Below, piece after piece: positions 1 to 8,904 of a stretch of 64,000 nt of DNA. The stretch is from positions 62,001-126,000 of the forward strand of contig AZOF01000002.1 of the NCBI GenBank assembly GCA_000510845.1. Reading direction: 5' to 3'. Position numbers and translations under genes: made by a program. Source of the DNA: an alpha proteobacterium SCGC AAA028-D10. GTDB lineage: Bacteria; Pseudomonadota; Alphaproteobacteria; Pelagibacterales; Pelagibacteraceae. The notes under the pieces are model-generated. The model worked only from the letters and a program-made list of their open reading frames with translations, searched no databases and was not told where the DNA came from. Every line of letters begins with the position of its first letter. Position 1 is the stretch's first letter.

Positions 1-78
1 GCTTTAAACGCTGCAAGATGGATAAGTAAAAAGAATAAGGGCTTATTTAATATGCAAGATATGTTCGACTTGAAATAA
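1..78 (+). CDS. dapB: 4-hydroxy-tetrahydrodipicolinate reductase, C-terminal end only
   Basis: Only the last 25 codons and the TAA stop are in the window; the gene starts upstream. The tail reads AARWISKKNKGLFNMQDMFD followed by LK, which matches the conserved DapB C-terminus (Ala-Ala-x-Trp-Leu...Gly-Leu-(F/Y)-x-Met-x-Asp-(V/M)-Leu). DapB reduces dihydrodipicolinate in the lysine/diaminopimelate pathway. The call rests on this short tail, so it is good but not certain. nth follows 28 bases downstream on the same strand. Confidence 0.75.
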   Translation, partial: ALNAARWISKKNKGLFNMQDMFDLK

Positions 79-106
79 ATTTTATAAAAATATTTAAATT
101 TTTTTA

Positions 107-745
107 ATGCTCCTAAATGAAGATAAAGCTTTTAAGCTTATTGAGCTTTTAAATAAATCAATAAAGAATCCAAAAACATCTTTAAAATACAGAAATCAAT
201 TCACTTTATTAGTTTCTGTTGTTCTTTCAGCACAATGTACGGATGTTAATGTAAATAATGTAACTAAAAACATATATAAAAAATATTATACTCCTAAACA
301 TTTTACAGAACTTGGAATAAATAAAATAAGAAATCTTATTAAAAGTATAGGACTGTTTAATAACAAAGCTAAAAACTTATATTATTTATCTAAAATTTTA
401 TTAGAAAAACATCAAAGCAGAGTTCCAAATAACCTTGAAGATCTAATACTTCTTCCTGGAGTTGGCAGAAAAACAGCAAACGTGGTTTTAAATGAAGTAT
501 TTAATAAACCGACTATCGCTGTAGATACACATGTTTTCAGAGTTGCCAACCGAACGGGCCTTTCTAATGGCAAAAACCCTGAACAAGTGGAAAATCAACT
601 TTTAAAAATTTTACCTAAAAAGTACATCAAAAAAGCCCATCATTTAATACTTTTGCATGGAAGATATACCTGCAGAGCAAGAAATCCATTATGCAAAAAA
701 TGTGTAATCAATAAAGTTTGCCTATACAAAGGAAAGAATGAATAA
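107..745 (+). CDS. nth: Endonuclease III (DNA glycosylase/AP lyase)
   Basis: This base-excision repair enzyme removes oxidised pyrimidines and cuts the abasic strand. The protein is 212 aa, the normal Nth length. The helix-hairpin-helix LPGVGRKTANVV (residues 116-127) contains the catalytic Lys122, and VDTHVFRV holds the catalytic Asp140. The C-terminal 4Fe-4S ligands are Cys189, 196, 199 and 205 with the canonical C-x6-C-x2-C-x5-C spacing. The ATG at 107 gives a full-length N-terminus. The stop overlaps the start of the PfkB kinase gene by 8 bases, so the two are probably co-transcribed and translationally coupled. Confidence 0.97.
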   Translation: MLLNEDKAFKLIELLNKSIKNPKTSLKYRNQFTLLVSVVLSAQCTDVNVNNVTKNIYKKYYTPKHFTELGINKIRNLIKSIGLFNNKAKNLYYLSKILLEKHQSRVPNNLEDLILLPGVGRKTANVVLNEVFNKPTIAVDTHVFRVANRTGLSNGKNPEQVENQLLKILPKKYIKKAHHLILLHGRYTCRARNPLCKKCVINKVCLYKGKNE

Positions 746-1685
746 AAAAATATTAGGAATTGGTAATGCAATTGTTGATGTGCTTGCAAAAGTAGATGAT
801 AAATTTTTAATAAAAAGAAACCTTATTAAGGGTTCTATGAAACTTATTAATAAATCTGAATTTGTAGATCTTGAAAAAAATATTAAAATTGAGAAAATTA
901 TGGCGGGTGGCTCTGTTGCTAATACCATGTCAGGTATCGCTTATCTAAAAGGAAGTCCATCTTTTATTGGAAAAATTAATTCGGATAGTTTTGGAGAAAT
1001 ATATAAAAAAAGTCTTGAGGATATAAATGTAAAGTTTCCTTATCTTCAGAAAAATGAAAATTTATCTACAGGCGCCTCAATCATTTTAATCACTCCCGAC
1101 TCAGAAAGAACTATGTGTACTTATCTTGGAATATCTTCACATCTTTCGGATAGCGATATAAATGAAAATGATATCATTAATAATAAATTAATTTTCTTAG
1201 AAGGATATCTCTGGGACAAAGGTACAAGTGAAAAAATGTTTAAACATGTAATTAACATAGCAAAGAAAAGAGAAATAGAGATAGCAATGAGCTTGTCTGA
1301 TATTTTTTGTGTAACCAGACATAAGAAAGATTTTTATAATCTTTTAAAAAATGACCTAGATATATTAATAGGTAATGAAAAAGAAATAAATGAGTTAACA
1401 AATGAAAAAAATTTATCTGATTCTATTAATCAATTAAAAAAATTGAATAAATTAATAGTTGTTACAAGAAGTGAAAATGGAAGTTTGGCCATCAAAAATA
1501 ACGAAATTATAAATTGCGGCAGTAAAAAAGTTAATAAAATATTAGATTTAACTGGTGCTGGCGATCTATTTGCCGCAGGATTTTTAAAAGAATATTTAGA
1601 GAAATCTGAGATTAAAAAATGTTTAATGACTGGATCAGCGCTCGCTTCAAGAATAATTCAAAAAATTGGGGCTAGATTAGAATAG
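738..1685 (+). CDS. PfkB-family carbohydrate/nucleoside kinase (adenosine kinase-like)
   Basis: This is a ribokinase-fold kinase of 315 aa. An N-terminal glycine-rich substrate motif (AGGSVANTMSGIA, about residues 56-68) and the C-terminal signature DLTGAGDLFAAGF (270-282, catalytic Asp276) are both present. Alphaproteobacterial proteins of this type are usually annotated as adenosine kinase or sugar kinase; the sequence alone does not fix the substrate. It overlaps the end of nth by 8 bases, which suggests one transcript, perhaps with dapB. Confidence 0.85.
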   Translation: MNKKILGIGNAIVDVLAKVDDKFLIKRNLIKGSMKLINKSEFVDLEKNIKIEKIMAGGSVANTMSGIAYLKGSPSFIGKINSDSFGEIYKKSLEDINVKFPYLQKNENLSTGASIILITPDSERTMCTYLGISSHLSDSDINENDIINNKLIFLEGYLWDKGTSEKMFKHVINIAKKREIEIAMSLSDIFCVTRHKKDFYNLLKNDLDILIGNEKEINELTNEKNLSDSINQLKKLNKLIVVTRSENGSLAIKNNEIINCGSKKVNKILDLTGAGDLFAAGFLKEYLEKSEIKKCLMTGSALASRIIQKIGARLE

Positions 1686-1695
1686 ATAAATAATA

Positions 1696-2328
1696 TTATT
1701 TATCTAAATAATATAGAGAATTTTTTTCTAAAATAAATTTCGTATCCTTAAAAAACTTATTCATTTTTTTTCTTAAACGATGTAGATGAGTTTCAAACGC
1801 ATGTGACTCTAAATCTGAATTATGGTTCCATATACTTTTTAGTAAAGAAGATTTTTTTAAACCATTATTTCTTTCTAGAATTAGAATTAAGTTTAATTCT
1901 TTTTCTGTAAGCTTAACTTTAATACCTTTCTTCATAATAACTCTTTGATTTGAATCTATCTCATAACCATTAATAATAATTTTTGATTTTTTAAAAAAAT
2001 TATACTTTGAAATTAAAATATTTAATATTTCTCTAAAGGACAGAATCTCTATTGGTGTATATAAAATAACATGAAACTCCTTCAAACTTAGCTTATTCTT
2101 TGTTAAATAATCCTTATTATTAAGTAAAAAAATAGTTGGTATATTTTCTAAAAAAAATTTTTTTGTCTCTATTGCTTGTAATTTTTCAACAACTACAATT
2201 CTAACCAAAAAATCCTGTTTGTTATATTTAGAAATTTTATTAGAACTGATATGATAACCAAGATTCAACTCATCTAATAAAAATACGAAAGTTTCTGATC
2301 CGATAATATGAAGATGAATATTATTCAT
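1696..2328 (-). CDS. Atypical OmpR-type response regulator with degenerate receiver
   Basis: The C-terminal ~95 residues form an OmpR/PhoB-like winged helix: LTEKELNLILILERN, then LKSIWNH, then ETHLHRLRKKMNKFF, the recognition-helix region. The N-terminal ~110 residues have receiver-like length and pattern, but where the phosphoacceptor Asp would end strand beta-3 the sequence is RIVVVEK, with Glu48. No acidic pair is obvious near the N-terminus. It is probably a DNA-binding regulator that does not depend on phosphorylation. No histidine kinase is adjacent. It converges on the PfkB kinase gene and diverges from the L,D-transpeptidase-like gene 24 bases away. Confidence 0.7.
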   Translation of the reverse strand: MNNIHLHIIGSETFVFLLDELNLGYHISSNKISKYNKQDFLVRIVVVEKLQAIETKKFFLENIPTIFLLNNKDYLTKNKLSLKEFHVILYTPIEILSFREILNILISKYNFFKKSKIIINGYEIDSNQRVIMKKGIKVKLTEKELNLILILERNNGLKKSSLLKSIWNHNSDLESHAFETHLHRLRKKMNKFFKDTKFILEKNSLYYLDK

Positions 2329-2352
2329 AAATAAATATATAATACATTTAAT

Positions 2353-2850
2353 ATGATTATTGTAAAAAAAACTGGATATTTAAAGTATAAAAATTTTATT
2401 TTTCGTTGTGCTTTAGGAAAAAGTGGTATTAAAAAAAAGATACGAGAAGGCGATAATATAACTCCTAAAGGGATTTTCAAAATAACCAAAGTTTATTACA
2501 GACAAGATAGAATTAAAAAAATTAAAACCTCTATTAAAAAAATTACGATTAAAAAAAATATGATCTGGTGTGACGACCCAAGGAGTATTTTTTATAATAA
2601 GCAAATAAATCTACCTAGTAAATTTAGTTACGAGAAACTATATAGGAAGGATCACATTTATGATTTATTAGCAGTCTTAAATTATAATACAAATCCAGTT
2701 GTAAAAAATAAAGGAAGTGCAATATTTATTCATATTGCCAAAAAAAACTACAAACCTACTGCAGGATGTGTGGCATTAAAACAAAAGGATTTAATAAAAC
2801 TCTTACAAATAATAAAAAAAAATACTAAAATAAAAATATCGGTGGTTTAA
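2353..2850 (+). CDS. L,D-transpeptidase (YkuD/ErfK-type) catalytic domain protein
   Basis: The 165-aa protein shows the YkuD fold signatures: GDNITPKGIFKI (the G-x-x-TPxGxF element, about residues 38-49) and the active-site block His127...Thr-Ala-Gly-Cys139-Val-Ala-Leu, with Cys139 the nucleophile. The family makes 3-3 peptidoglycan crosslinks or anchors proteins to peptidoglycan. No signal peptide or membrane segment is visible, as in the short alphaproteobacterial L,D-transpeptidase-like proteins, so its location is unclear. It is divergent from the response regulator and overlaps the YggS gene end by 4 bases (convergent). Confidence 0.82.
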   Translation: MIIVKKTGYLKYKNFIFRCALGKSGIKKKIREGDNITPKGIFKITKVYYRQDRIKKIKTSIKKITIKKNMIWCDDPRSIFYNKQINLPSKFSYEKLYRKDHIYDLLAVLNYNTNPVVKNKGSAIFIHIAKKNYKPTAGCVALKQKDLIKLLQIIKKNTKIKISVV

Positions 2851-3485
2851 TCTTTATTAAATATTGAAGAACCAATTCTGATCCAAGTGGAACCACAACT
2901 AATTGCATCCTCATAGTCATTACTCATGCCCATACTTAGTTCATTTAAAGAATAATAATTAGATAGAATTTTAAGTCTTTTAAAAAAAAGGGATGACCCT
3001 GCAGTAATGGGTTGTATGAACATCAATCCAATAACATTTAAGTTAATTTTTTTGCAGAAAATAACAAGTTCACTTAAATTTTCTTCCTCAATTCCTGACT
3101 TTTGAATTTCCCTAGCAAGATTAACTTGAATAAAATATTTTAATTTCTTTGAAGTTCTAAGTTCTTCTTTAGCCAAGAGTTCTGCATTTTTTATACTGTC
3201 CAAAGAATGTATAAACTCAAATAACTCGCCAATTTTCCTAATTTTATTAGATTGAAGCTTACCTATAAAATGTAATCTTACATTGGGATTAGTTTTTAAA
3301 ATATTTGTCCATTTTGACTTTGCTTCTTGAACTTTATTTTCTCCAAAATCCCTATGACCCTCGTTTATTAAATCATTAATTTTTTCAACACCTTGATTTT
3401 TAGTTACGACAATTAAATTAACTTTACTATTAATATTTAAGTAATTTTTTATTTTCTTAAAATTGTATATAAAATTAGGCTTCAT
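2847..3485 (-). CDS. YggS/PLPBP-family pyridoxal phosphate homeostasis protein
   Basis: The 212-aa protein has the fold-type III alanine-racemase-like barrel. NLIVVTKNQ contains the PLP lysine (Lys29). HFIGKLQSNKIR and the C-terminal LSMGMSNDYEDAI...GSTWIRIGSSIF are diagnostic of YggS/PROSC. The family binds PLP and balances vitamin B6 and amino/keto acid pools, with no confirmed catalysis. It diverges from the ThiE-like gene: the two ATG codons lie 7 bases apart (3485 and 3493), so each promoter must lie inside the other gene. Confidence 0.93.
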   Translation of the reverse strand: MKPNFIYNFKKIKNYLNINSKVNLIVVTKNQGVEKINDLINEGHRDFGENKVQEAKSKWTNILKTNPNVRLHFIGKLQSNKIRKIGELFEFIHSLDSIKNAELLAKEELRTSKKLKYFIQVNLAREIQKSGIEEENLSELVIFCKKINLNVIGLMFIQPITAGSSLFFKRLKILSNYYSLNELSMGMSNDYEDAISCGSTWIRIGSSIFNKD

Positions 3486-3492
3486 CGAAAAA

Positions 3493-4065
3493 ATGATAAA
3501 AAATAAATTAACAAAGTATATCTTAATTCAAAACCTAAACGAAAATAATATAAAAAATATAAAAAAACTTACTAATATTAAAATAATTTATAATAATGAA
3601 GTATTTAACGATATATCATTAACAGAGTGTAAAAAAATTAAACATTTCTGTAAAATAAACAAAATTCAATTTTATATCATTAATAATTATAAAATAGCTT
3701 TAAGAGTGAAGGCTGATGGAATTTTTTTATCTGCTCATAATAAAAAATTAAATTTTAACGAATTCGTTTATAATAAATTTCATATTATAGGCTCTGCTCA
3801 CAACCAAATAGAGTACTATTTTAAAAATAAGCAGAAGTGTCAAATTATTATATTATCTCCAATATTTTTTAATCCAAAATACTCAAAAAATAAAATATTG
3901 GGCCCGACTAAGTTTAATCTTATGTCTTTACAATGGAGCACAAACTTATGTGCTATGGGTGGAATTAATTATAAAAATATCAAACTAGTTAACCTAACAA
4001 AAGCAAAGTCTATAGCCTTCCAAAGGTTAATTGAAGAAGAAGAAGAAGAAGAAGAAGAAAAGTGA
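3493..4065 (+). CDS. Thiamine-phosphate synthase/TenI-like protein
   Basis: I chose the ATG at 3493 (190 aa) over a TTG ten codons upstream that would overlap the divergent YggS gene. The sequence follows the ThiE/TenI barrel: KADGIFLSAHN (substrate region), HIIGSAHNQ, then IILSPIFFNPKYS...LGPTKF and a Gly-Gly-Ile near the C-terminus (CAMGGINYKNI). ThiE joins the pyrimidine and thiazole halves of thiamine; TenI homologues may be aromatases or have other roles, and SAR11 has an incomplete thiamine pathway, so the exact reaction is open. The protein ends in a run of nine Glu encoded by a (GAA)9 tract. A strong terminator follows. Confidence 0.7.
   Translation: MIKNKLTKYILIQNLNENNIKNIKKLTNIKIIYNNEVFNDISLTECKKIKHFCKINKIQFYIINNYKIALRVKADGIFLSAHNKKLNFNEFVYNKFHIIGSAHNQIEYYFKNKQKCQIIILSPIFFNPKYSKNKILGPTKFNLMSLQWSTNLCAMGGINYKNIKLVNLTKAKSIAFQRLIEEEEEEEEEK
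4033..4059 (+). repeat. (GAA)9 trinucleotide microsatellite
   Basis: Nine uninterrupted GAA triplets encode a poly-Glu tail at the very end of the ThiE-like protein. Because the unit is three bases, length change alters the tail without a frameshift. Confidence 0.9.
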
Positions 4066-4067
4066 GA

Positions 4068-4100
4068 TAAACCTGCCCACATAAAAAATGGGCAGGTTTA
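4068..4100. terminator. Bidirectional hairpin terminator between the ThiE-like gene and the porin gene
   Basis: A perfect 12-bp stem (TAAACCTGCCCA, 4068-4079, with its complement at 4089-4100) encloses a 9-base A-rich loop. It starts 3 bases after the ThiE-like stop and 25 bases beyond the porin stop. The flanks are AT-rich on both sides, so it can serve both convergent transcripts. Confidence 0.88.
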
Positions 4101-4124
4101 TTAGATAAAATTAACTAGGGTTAA

Positions 4125-5195
4125 TTAAAACGCTCCGATTAATCTTACAAATCCAATTCCATCTGAATCGGCATTAAGATCGGTTGTTCCATTAACATTT
4201 TCAGCTTTTGCATAACCAGCAGTTAAAGCGACTGGACCTAAATTATATCCAAGTTGTACAACTTTGACTTCTGCATCCTGATTAAAACCAGTGTTAGCTC
4301 CGCTAGTATCAGCTTTATATAAATTAACACCAACTGTAAGGTTGTTATTAACAGCGTATGCTAAACCGTAATGGTTCTCTTTTACATCGATATTAGCTGA
4401 AGTAGCAGCTGAAGTACCGATTAAACCAGCACCATTATGTTCTTTTCTTGTGTAACCTGCAGTGATTTGTCCCATAGTATATTTAATACCATAGTTTTCA
4501 CCTTCTCTTTTTTTAGTGTTAGTATCTAGTTTTTGTTCTTCATGCTTAAATGCATAAACGTTTAAACCTTTAACACCAAGATCACCAACAAAGCCAACCT
4601 CATATGCTCTTTTTCCACCAGCGTTCATTGAAGCTTCTGAAGCTGCAACTCCTGCGCTGTTTTCAGGAACGTAGTTTATTGAAAAACTTCCAATTCCAGG
4701 AGCATTTTGAACTATACCAATTCCAAAGTTTTGGCCAGGTGCTGCACCGATGTTTTGTTGAAACAAAATAGATGAGTCAGTTGTTACTGTTCCCATTCCG
4801 TCTACAACGTCTCTTGGGTCATAACCAAAAAGTACACCATTACTTCTTGCAGTGTCTGATCTTTGAATATGATCTCTGCCGATTGTAAGAGTTGTGTTAC
4901 CCTTAATGAAATCCATATAAACGTTTTCATTAAATAGCGTTCCAGTTTGAGTAGTCTCATTACCATCGTTTTCAAGTGAAAAACCAGCTGCGTAATCCCA
5001 GCCGATATTAGTTTTTCCTTTAGTCTGGATATTGATTTGTTGCTCAGTACCAAATCCTCGGTTACTTTGAATGGCGCTATCATTGCTGATTGCTTTATAA
5101 CCAATTCTAAGTTCACCTGTAACAGATGTTTGTGCTAAAGCACTTCCACCTATCATCACTCCTGCTAAAGCAGAAGTTACAAGTAGTTTTTTCAT
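4125..5195 (-). CDS. Gram-negative outer-membrane porin
   Basis: The 356-aa protein has a clear Sec signal peptide (MKKLLVTSALAGVMIGGSALA, cut after Ala-Leu-Ala). It is followed by alternating polar/hydrophobic beta strands rich in Gly, Asn, Thr and Tyr, and it ends in a C-terminal Phe (...FVRLIGAF), the BAM recognition signature of outer-membrane barrels. It is probably the main general porin for nutrient uptake. Codon use is less AT-biased than in the neighbours, as expected for a highly expressed gene. It has its own 178-bp upstream region shared with the divergent lipoprotein gene and ends at the hairpin at 4068-4100. Confidence 0.9.
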   Translation of the reverse strand: MKKLLVTSALAGVMIGGSALAQTSVTGELRIGYKAISNDSAIQSNRGFGTEQQINIQTKGKTNIGWDYAAGFSLENDGNETTQTGTLFNENVYMDFIKGNTTLTIGRDHIQRSDTARSNGVLFGYDPRDVVDGMGTVTTDSSILFQQNIGAAPGQNFGIGIVQNAPGIGSFSINYVPENSAGVAASEASMNAGGKRAYEVGFVGDLGVKGLNVYAFKHEEQKLDTNTKKREGENYGIKYTMGQITAGYTRKEHNGAGLIGTSAATSANIDVKENHYGLAYAVNNNLTVGVNLYKADTSGANTGFNQDAEVKVVQLGYNLGPVALTAGYAKAENVNGTTDLNADSDGIGFVRLIGAF

Positions 5196-5373
5196 TTTTT
5201 TCCTATTGTTAGTTTAAGTTAATAAATAAAATTCATTAACTCCTGTACTTTTATCAAATCACCTCAATTTTAGTGTTATTTTTTGAATAAATTTATTTTT
5301 ATTTTCATTTTGTTGTAATTATGCAACATTAATATTGATAGATTTCGCTACTTTTTTGATTTATTAGTAATAA
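5196..5373. promoter_or_regulatory. Divergent promoter region, porin / DUF3576-like lipoprotein
   Basis: This 178-bp gene-free spacer separates the leftward porin from the rightward lipoprotein gene and must carry both promoters. It is very AT-rich. A small dyad, TGTTG-8 nt-CAACA (5311-5328), is the only symmetric element I see and could be an operator. No start site can be fixed from sequence alone. Confidence 0.5.
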
Positions 5374-5904
5374 ATGTCAAAAATATCCATATATATAACT
5401 ATTTTTTTTTCGTTGTTGTTTTCAATTGGTTGCTCGAAAATTGATCCAATTACCAATGAAAATATAAATATAGAACCGGACCCAGTTAAAAAAGCTAGGG
5501 ATGCTGCTGCGCAAGGAGGTGGTATTTTTGGAGATATCAACAAACAAAAATCCTCTAATCAAACTGTAAATTTTGCAACATCAAATGTACTTTGGCAAGC
5601 CACTATTAAAAGTTTAGATTTTTTACCGTTAATGAGTTCTGATTATTCAGGCGGAGTGCTTATCTATGATTGGTATTCAGAAGCAAATAACCCACGCGAG
5701 CAAATTAAAGTTTCAGTGAGGTTTCTGAGCAATGAATTAAGATCTGAGTCTATTAAAATTACAGCTCATAAAAAAATTTGTGATAGCGCTGATAAATGTT
5801 CAAATTCAACGCTTGATGAAAAATTTTCAAATACTATTAAAGAAAATATTATTGCCTCTGCTCGGTCTTTAAAAATACAAGAGGCAAAAAAAGAAAAAAA
5901 ATAA
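5374..5904 (+). CDS. DUF3576-type lipoprotein
   Basis: The 176-aa protein has a lipoprotein signal peptide: hydrophobic residues 5-17, then the lipobox FSIGC with acylated Cys20. The mature part matches the alphaproteobacterial DUF3576 pattern, with NVLWQATIKSLDFLPLMSSDYSGGVLIYDWY and KVSVRFLSNELRSESIKI. Proteins of this type are found next to leuS in many Alphaproteobacteria, as here (9 bases upstream of leuS). Function is unknown; an envelope role is likely from the lipid anchor. It begins the leuS-lptE-holA run. Confidence 0.8.
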   Translation: MSKISIYITIFFSLLFSIGCSKIDPITNENINIEPDPVKKARDAAAQGGGIFGDINKQKSSNQTVNFATSNVLWQATIKSLDFLPLMSSDYSGGVLIYDWYSEANNPREQIKVSVRFLSNELRSESIKITAHKKICDSADKCSNSTLDEKFSNTIKENIIASARSLKIQEAKKEKK

Positions 5905-5913
5905 TTTTGAAGG

Positions 5914-8442
5914 ATGGAAAATTATAATCCTTTAAGTGTTGAAAATAAATGGCAGTCTTTTTTTGAAAAAAATCAAATATTTAAAACAAAAAAGAGTTTA
6001 GGCAAAAAATTTTATTGTCTTGAAATGTTTCCCTATCCATCAGGAAACATCCACATGGGTCATGTTAGGAATTATACCTTGGGTGATGTTATTGCTAATT
6101 TCAAACGTCTAAATGGTTATAATGTTTTACATCCTATGGGTTGGGATGCTTTTGGACTTCCTGCTGAAAATGCTGCAATTCAAAATAAACTTCATCCCAA
6201 GGAATGGACTGAAAAAAATATTTCAGTAATGAAAAAACAACTGCAACGTTTAGGGCTATCCATAGATTGGGACCGTGAAGTTTCGACCTGTGATGAGACT
6301 TACTACAAACATCAACAAAATTTATTTTCTTTCTTCTATAAAAAAAAACTTGCTTATAAAAAAAAAAGTTATGTAAATTGGGATCCGGTAGACAATACAG
6401 TTCTTGCAAATGAACAGGTAATTGATGGTAAGGGTTGGAGGTCTGGAGCGATCGTTGAGAAAAAGGAATTACATCAATGGTTTTTAAATATTACAAAATA
6501 TTCAGATCAATTATTAAAATCCCTTGATGATTTAAAAGGTTGGCCTGAAAAAGTAAGGCTGATGCAAAAAAACTGGATTGGAAAATCTGTAGGCTGCGAG
6601 ATTGATTTTATTTCCGATTTTAAAAATACCAAAATTAAAATTTTTACAACACGACCAGATACATTGTTTGGAGCCTCTTTTGTAGCTATTGCTCCTGATC
6701 ATCCTTTTACCGAATCTTTTAAAAATGAAAAAAATTTTCAGAATTTTAAAGAACTCGCCTTAAAAAATATCGGGACTGAAACATCTTTATCTAAAAATGA
6801 AAAATTAGGTTTTAGAACTCCATTTTTTGTTTCGCATCCTTTTTTAAATAAAAAAATCCCAATTTATGTAGCTAATTTTATACTTATGGATTATGGAACT
6901 GGAGCTATATTTGGTTGCCCTGCGCATGATCAAAGAGATTTAGAATTTGCTAAAAAATACGATCTAGAAATAATTCCCGTTGTAAGCCCTAATAAATCTG
7001 AATCTATCGCGATTAAAAATGAAGCGTATGTCAATGATGGCTATATTATTAATTCAGATTTTCTTAATGACTTGAGTGTTGAAGATGCAAAAAAAAATAT
7101 TATTAGAAGAATAGAAGAAGGAAAAATAGGAAGTTCTAAAATAATTTATCGTCTTAAAGATTGGGGAATCTCCAGACAAAGATATTGGGGATGTCCAATT
7201 CCAATTATGTACAGAGAGGATGGGGAGGTTATTTTAGTTCCAGAAAAGGATCTGCCTATAGAATTGCCTAAAGATATAGATTTTAGCAAACCAGGGAATC
7301 CATTAGAAAATCATCCCACATGGAAATATACAAAATGTCCAGAAACTGGAATGAAAGCTATTCGTGAAACTGATACTCTTGATACGTTTGTAGATTCTTC
7401 TTGGTATTTTCTTCGCTTCTGTTCACCAAAAGAAAAAAGCAGGCCTTTTAATATAGATGAAGCTAATTATTGGATGCCAGTAGACCAATATATTGGTGGT
7501 GTTGAGCATGCAATATTACATCTTTTATATTCAAGATTTTTTACTCTAGCCCTGCAAGACGAATTTAAATTAAAAGTTTCTGAGCCTTTTGAAAATCTTT
7601 TTACTCAAGGAATGGTGTGTCATCCAACTTTTAAAACAGGAAAAGGTAAATGGGTTTTTCCAAAGGAAGTTATTGAAAAAGATGGACTATATTTTTTAGA
7701 TAATAAAGAAAAAGTTTTAAAAGGTGACAGTCAGGCTATGTCTAAGTCTAAGAAAAATATTGTTGATCCTGATGATATTATTAAAATTTATGGAGCAGAT
7801 GCTGTAAGATGGTTCATATTATCAGATAGTCCTCCGGATCGAGATATCCAATGGAGTGATAGCGGCATTCAGGGTGCATTTAAATACATACAAAAAATAT
7901 GGCGTATTTGCGAAAAAATAAAAATTTATAAAAAAGAAAAAGAAGAAACTAGTAATAGTTTTTTAATTAAAACAAATATCCTAATAAAAGAAATCACAGA
8001 ATGTATAGAAAAATTTCATATCAATGTCGCTGTTGCTAAACTTTATGTTTTTTTAAATAATCTCAATGAAGAAATTGACAAAAAAACCTTAAATGAGGAA
8101 GAAATTATCAATGCTTATAAAAAATATTTAATTATTATATCTGCCTTCATTCCTTACATTGCAAACGAATGCTGGGAAAAAATTACAAAAGAAAATAATT
8201 TAAGTTCACAAGTGTGGCCTAAAATTGAAGATACTCTTATAAAAAAAGATCACTTTGATGTTGTAATTCAGATAAACGGCAAAAAAAGAGCAATTATCAA
8301 CGCTATTAACAATGAAAATGAGGAAAATGTTTTTAGCAAATCCTTAGCAATTAAAAATATTAAAGTTATATTAGAAGAAAAAACTGTAATTAAAAAAATA
8401 TTTATAAAAAATAAACTACTTAATATTGTCACTAATGATTAA
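5914..8442 (+). CDS. leuS: Leucyl-tRNA synthetase
   Basis: This class I aminoacyl-tRNA synthetase charges tRNA-Leu. It is 842 aa, close to the usual ~860. The HIGH box is [15 protein letters not shown] near residue 41 and the KMSKS box is [12 protein letters not shown] near residue 608. Editing-domain motifs such as [10 protein letters not shown] and a [14 protein letters not shown] block are present. The last bases overlap the lptE start (ATG at 8435), which indicates translational coupling. Confidence 0.98.
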   Translation: MENYNPLSVENKWQSFFEKNQIFKTKKSLGKKFYCLEMFPYPSGNIHMGHVRNYTLGDVIANFKRLNGYNVLHPMGWDAFGLPAENAAIQNKLHPKEWTEKNISVMKKQLQRLGLSIDWDREVSTCDETYYKHQQNLFSFFYKKKLAYKKKSYVNWDPVDNTVLANEQVIDGKGWRSGAIVEKKELHQWFLNITKYSDQLLKSLDDLKGWPEKVRLMQKNWIGKSVGCEIDFISDFKNTKIKIFTTRPDTLFGASFVAIAPDHPFTESFKNEKNFQNFKELALKNIGTETSLSKNEKLGFRTPFFVSHPFLNKKIPIYVANFILMDYGTGAIFGCPAHDQRDLEFAKKYDLEIIPVVSPNKSESIAIKNEAYVNDGYIINSDFLNDLSVEDAKKNIIRRIEEGKIGSSKIIYRLKDWGISRQRYWGCPIPIMYREDGEVILVPEKDLPIELPKDIDFSKPGNPLENHPTWKYTKCPETGMKAIRETDTLDTFVDSSWYFLRFCSPKEKSRPFNIDEANYWMPVDQYIGGVEHAILHLLYSRFFTLALQDEFKLKVSEPFENLFTQGMVCHPTFKTGKGKWVFPKEVIEKDGLYFLDNKEKVLKGDSQAMSKSKKNIVDPDDIIKIYGADAVRWFILSDSPPDRDIQWSDSGIQGAFKYIQKIWRICEKIKIYKKEKEETSNSFLIKTNILIKEITECIEKFHINVAVAKLYVFLNNLNEEIDKKTLNEEEIINAYKKYLIIISAFIPYIANECWEKITKENNLSSQVWPKIEDTLIKKDHFDVVIQINGKKRAIINAINNENEENVFSKSLAIKNIKVILEEKTVIKKIFIKNKLLNIVTND

Positions 8443-8899
8443 TAAATTTTTCCTAGCTATTATAATCTCAGTTACTTTAACTCATTGTGGGTTCTCACCT
8501 ATATATACGGGAAATTCTAAACAAGTAATTATTTCTAAATCAGAAATAGTGGGTGATAAAGACCTAGCATTTAACTTGGAACAAAAATTAAATTTTACAA
8601 AGGATGAAAAAAATTTGAATGCTTATATCTTTAAAGCTCAGATTTATGATACAGCAGAAAGCTCTCTTGTAGATTCAAGAGGAATATCTACAGAAGAAGT
8701 TATTAAATTAACAGTAAGCTATCAATTTCAAGATAAAAATGGTGTTATTATATACCAAGACGCCATAACGAAGGACAAAAGAGTCTCAGTCACTGACAAT
8801 TTATCAAATAATGTTCTAGTAAAAAATAATGAAAAAAAACTTTTATTAGATTCTATAATTCAAAATATCTTATTTAAATCTAGAGTCTCATTAAATTAG
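8435..8899 (+). CDS. lptE: LPS-assembly lipoprotein LptE-like
   Basis: I chose ATG 8435 (154 aa), which overlaps the leuS stop by 8 bases. An N-terminal signal with lipobox-like LTHCGF (Cys18) and the mature start [10 protein letters not shown] are typical of LptE (the CGFxPxY motif). LptE plugs the LptD barrel and guides lipopolysaccharide to the cell surface. The leuS-lptE-holA order is the conserved proteobacterial context and supports the call more than the divergent body of the protein does. Confidence 0.85.
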   Translation: MINKFFLAIIISVTLTHCGFSPIYTGNSKQVIISKSEIVGDKDLAFNLEQKLNFTKDEKNLNAYIFKAQIYDTAESSLVDSRGISTEEVIKLTVSYQFQDKNGVIIYQDAITKDKRVSVTDNLSNNVLVKNNEKKLLLDSIIQNILFKSRVSLN

Positions 8900-8904
8900 T
8901 TTAA

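Noticed and set aside
4802-5116. A 104-codon frame inside the porin gene
   Set aside because: It is an out-of-frame shadow; the porin frame has a signal peptide, barrel pattern and terminal Phe.
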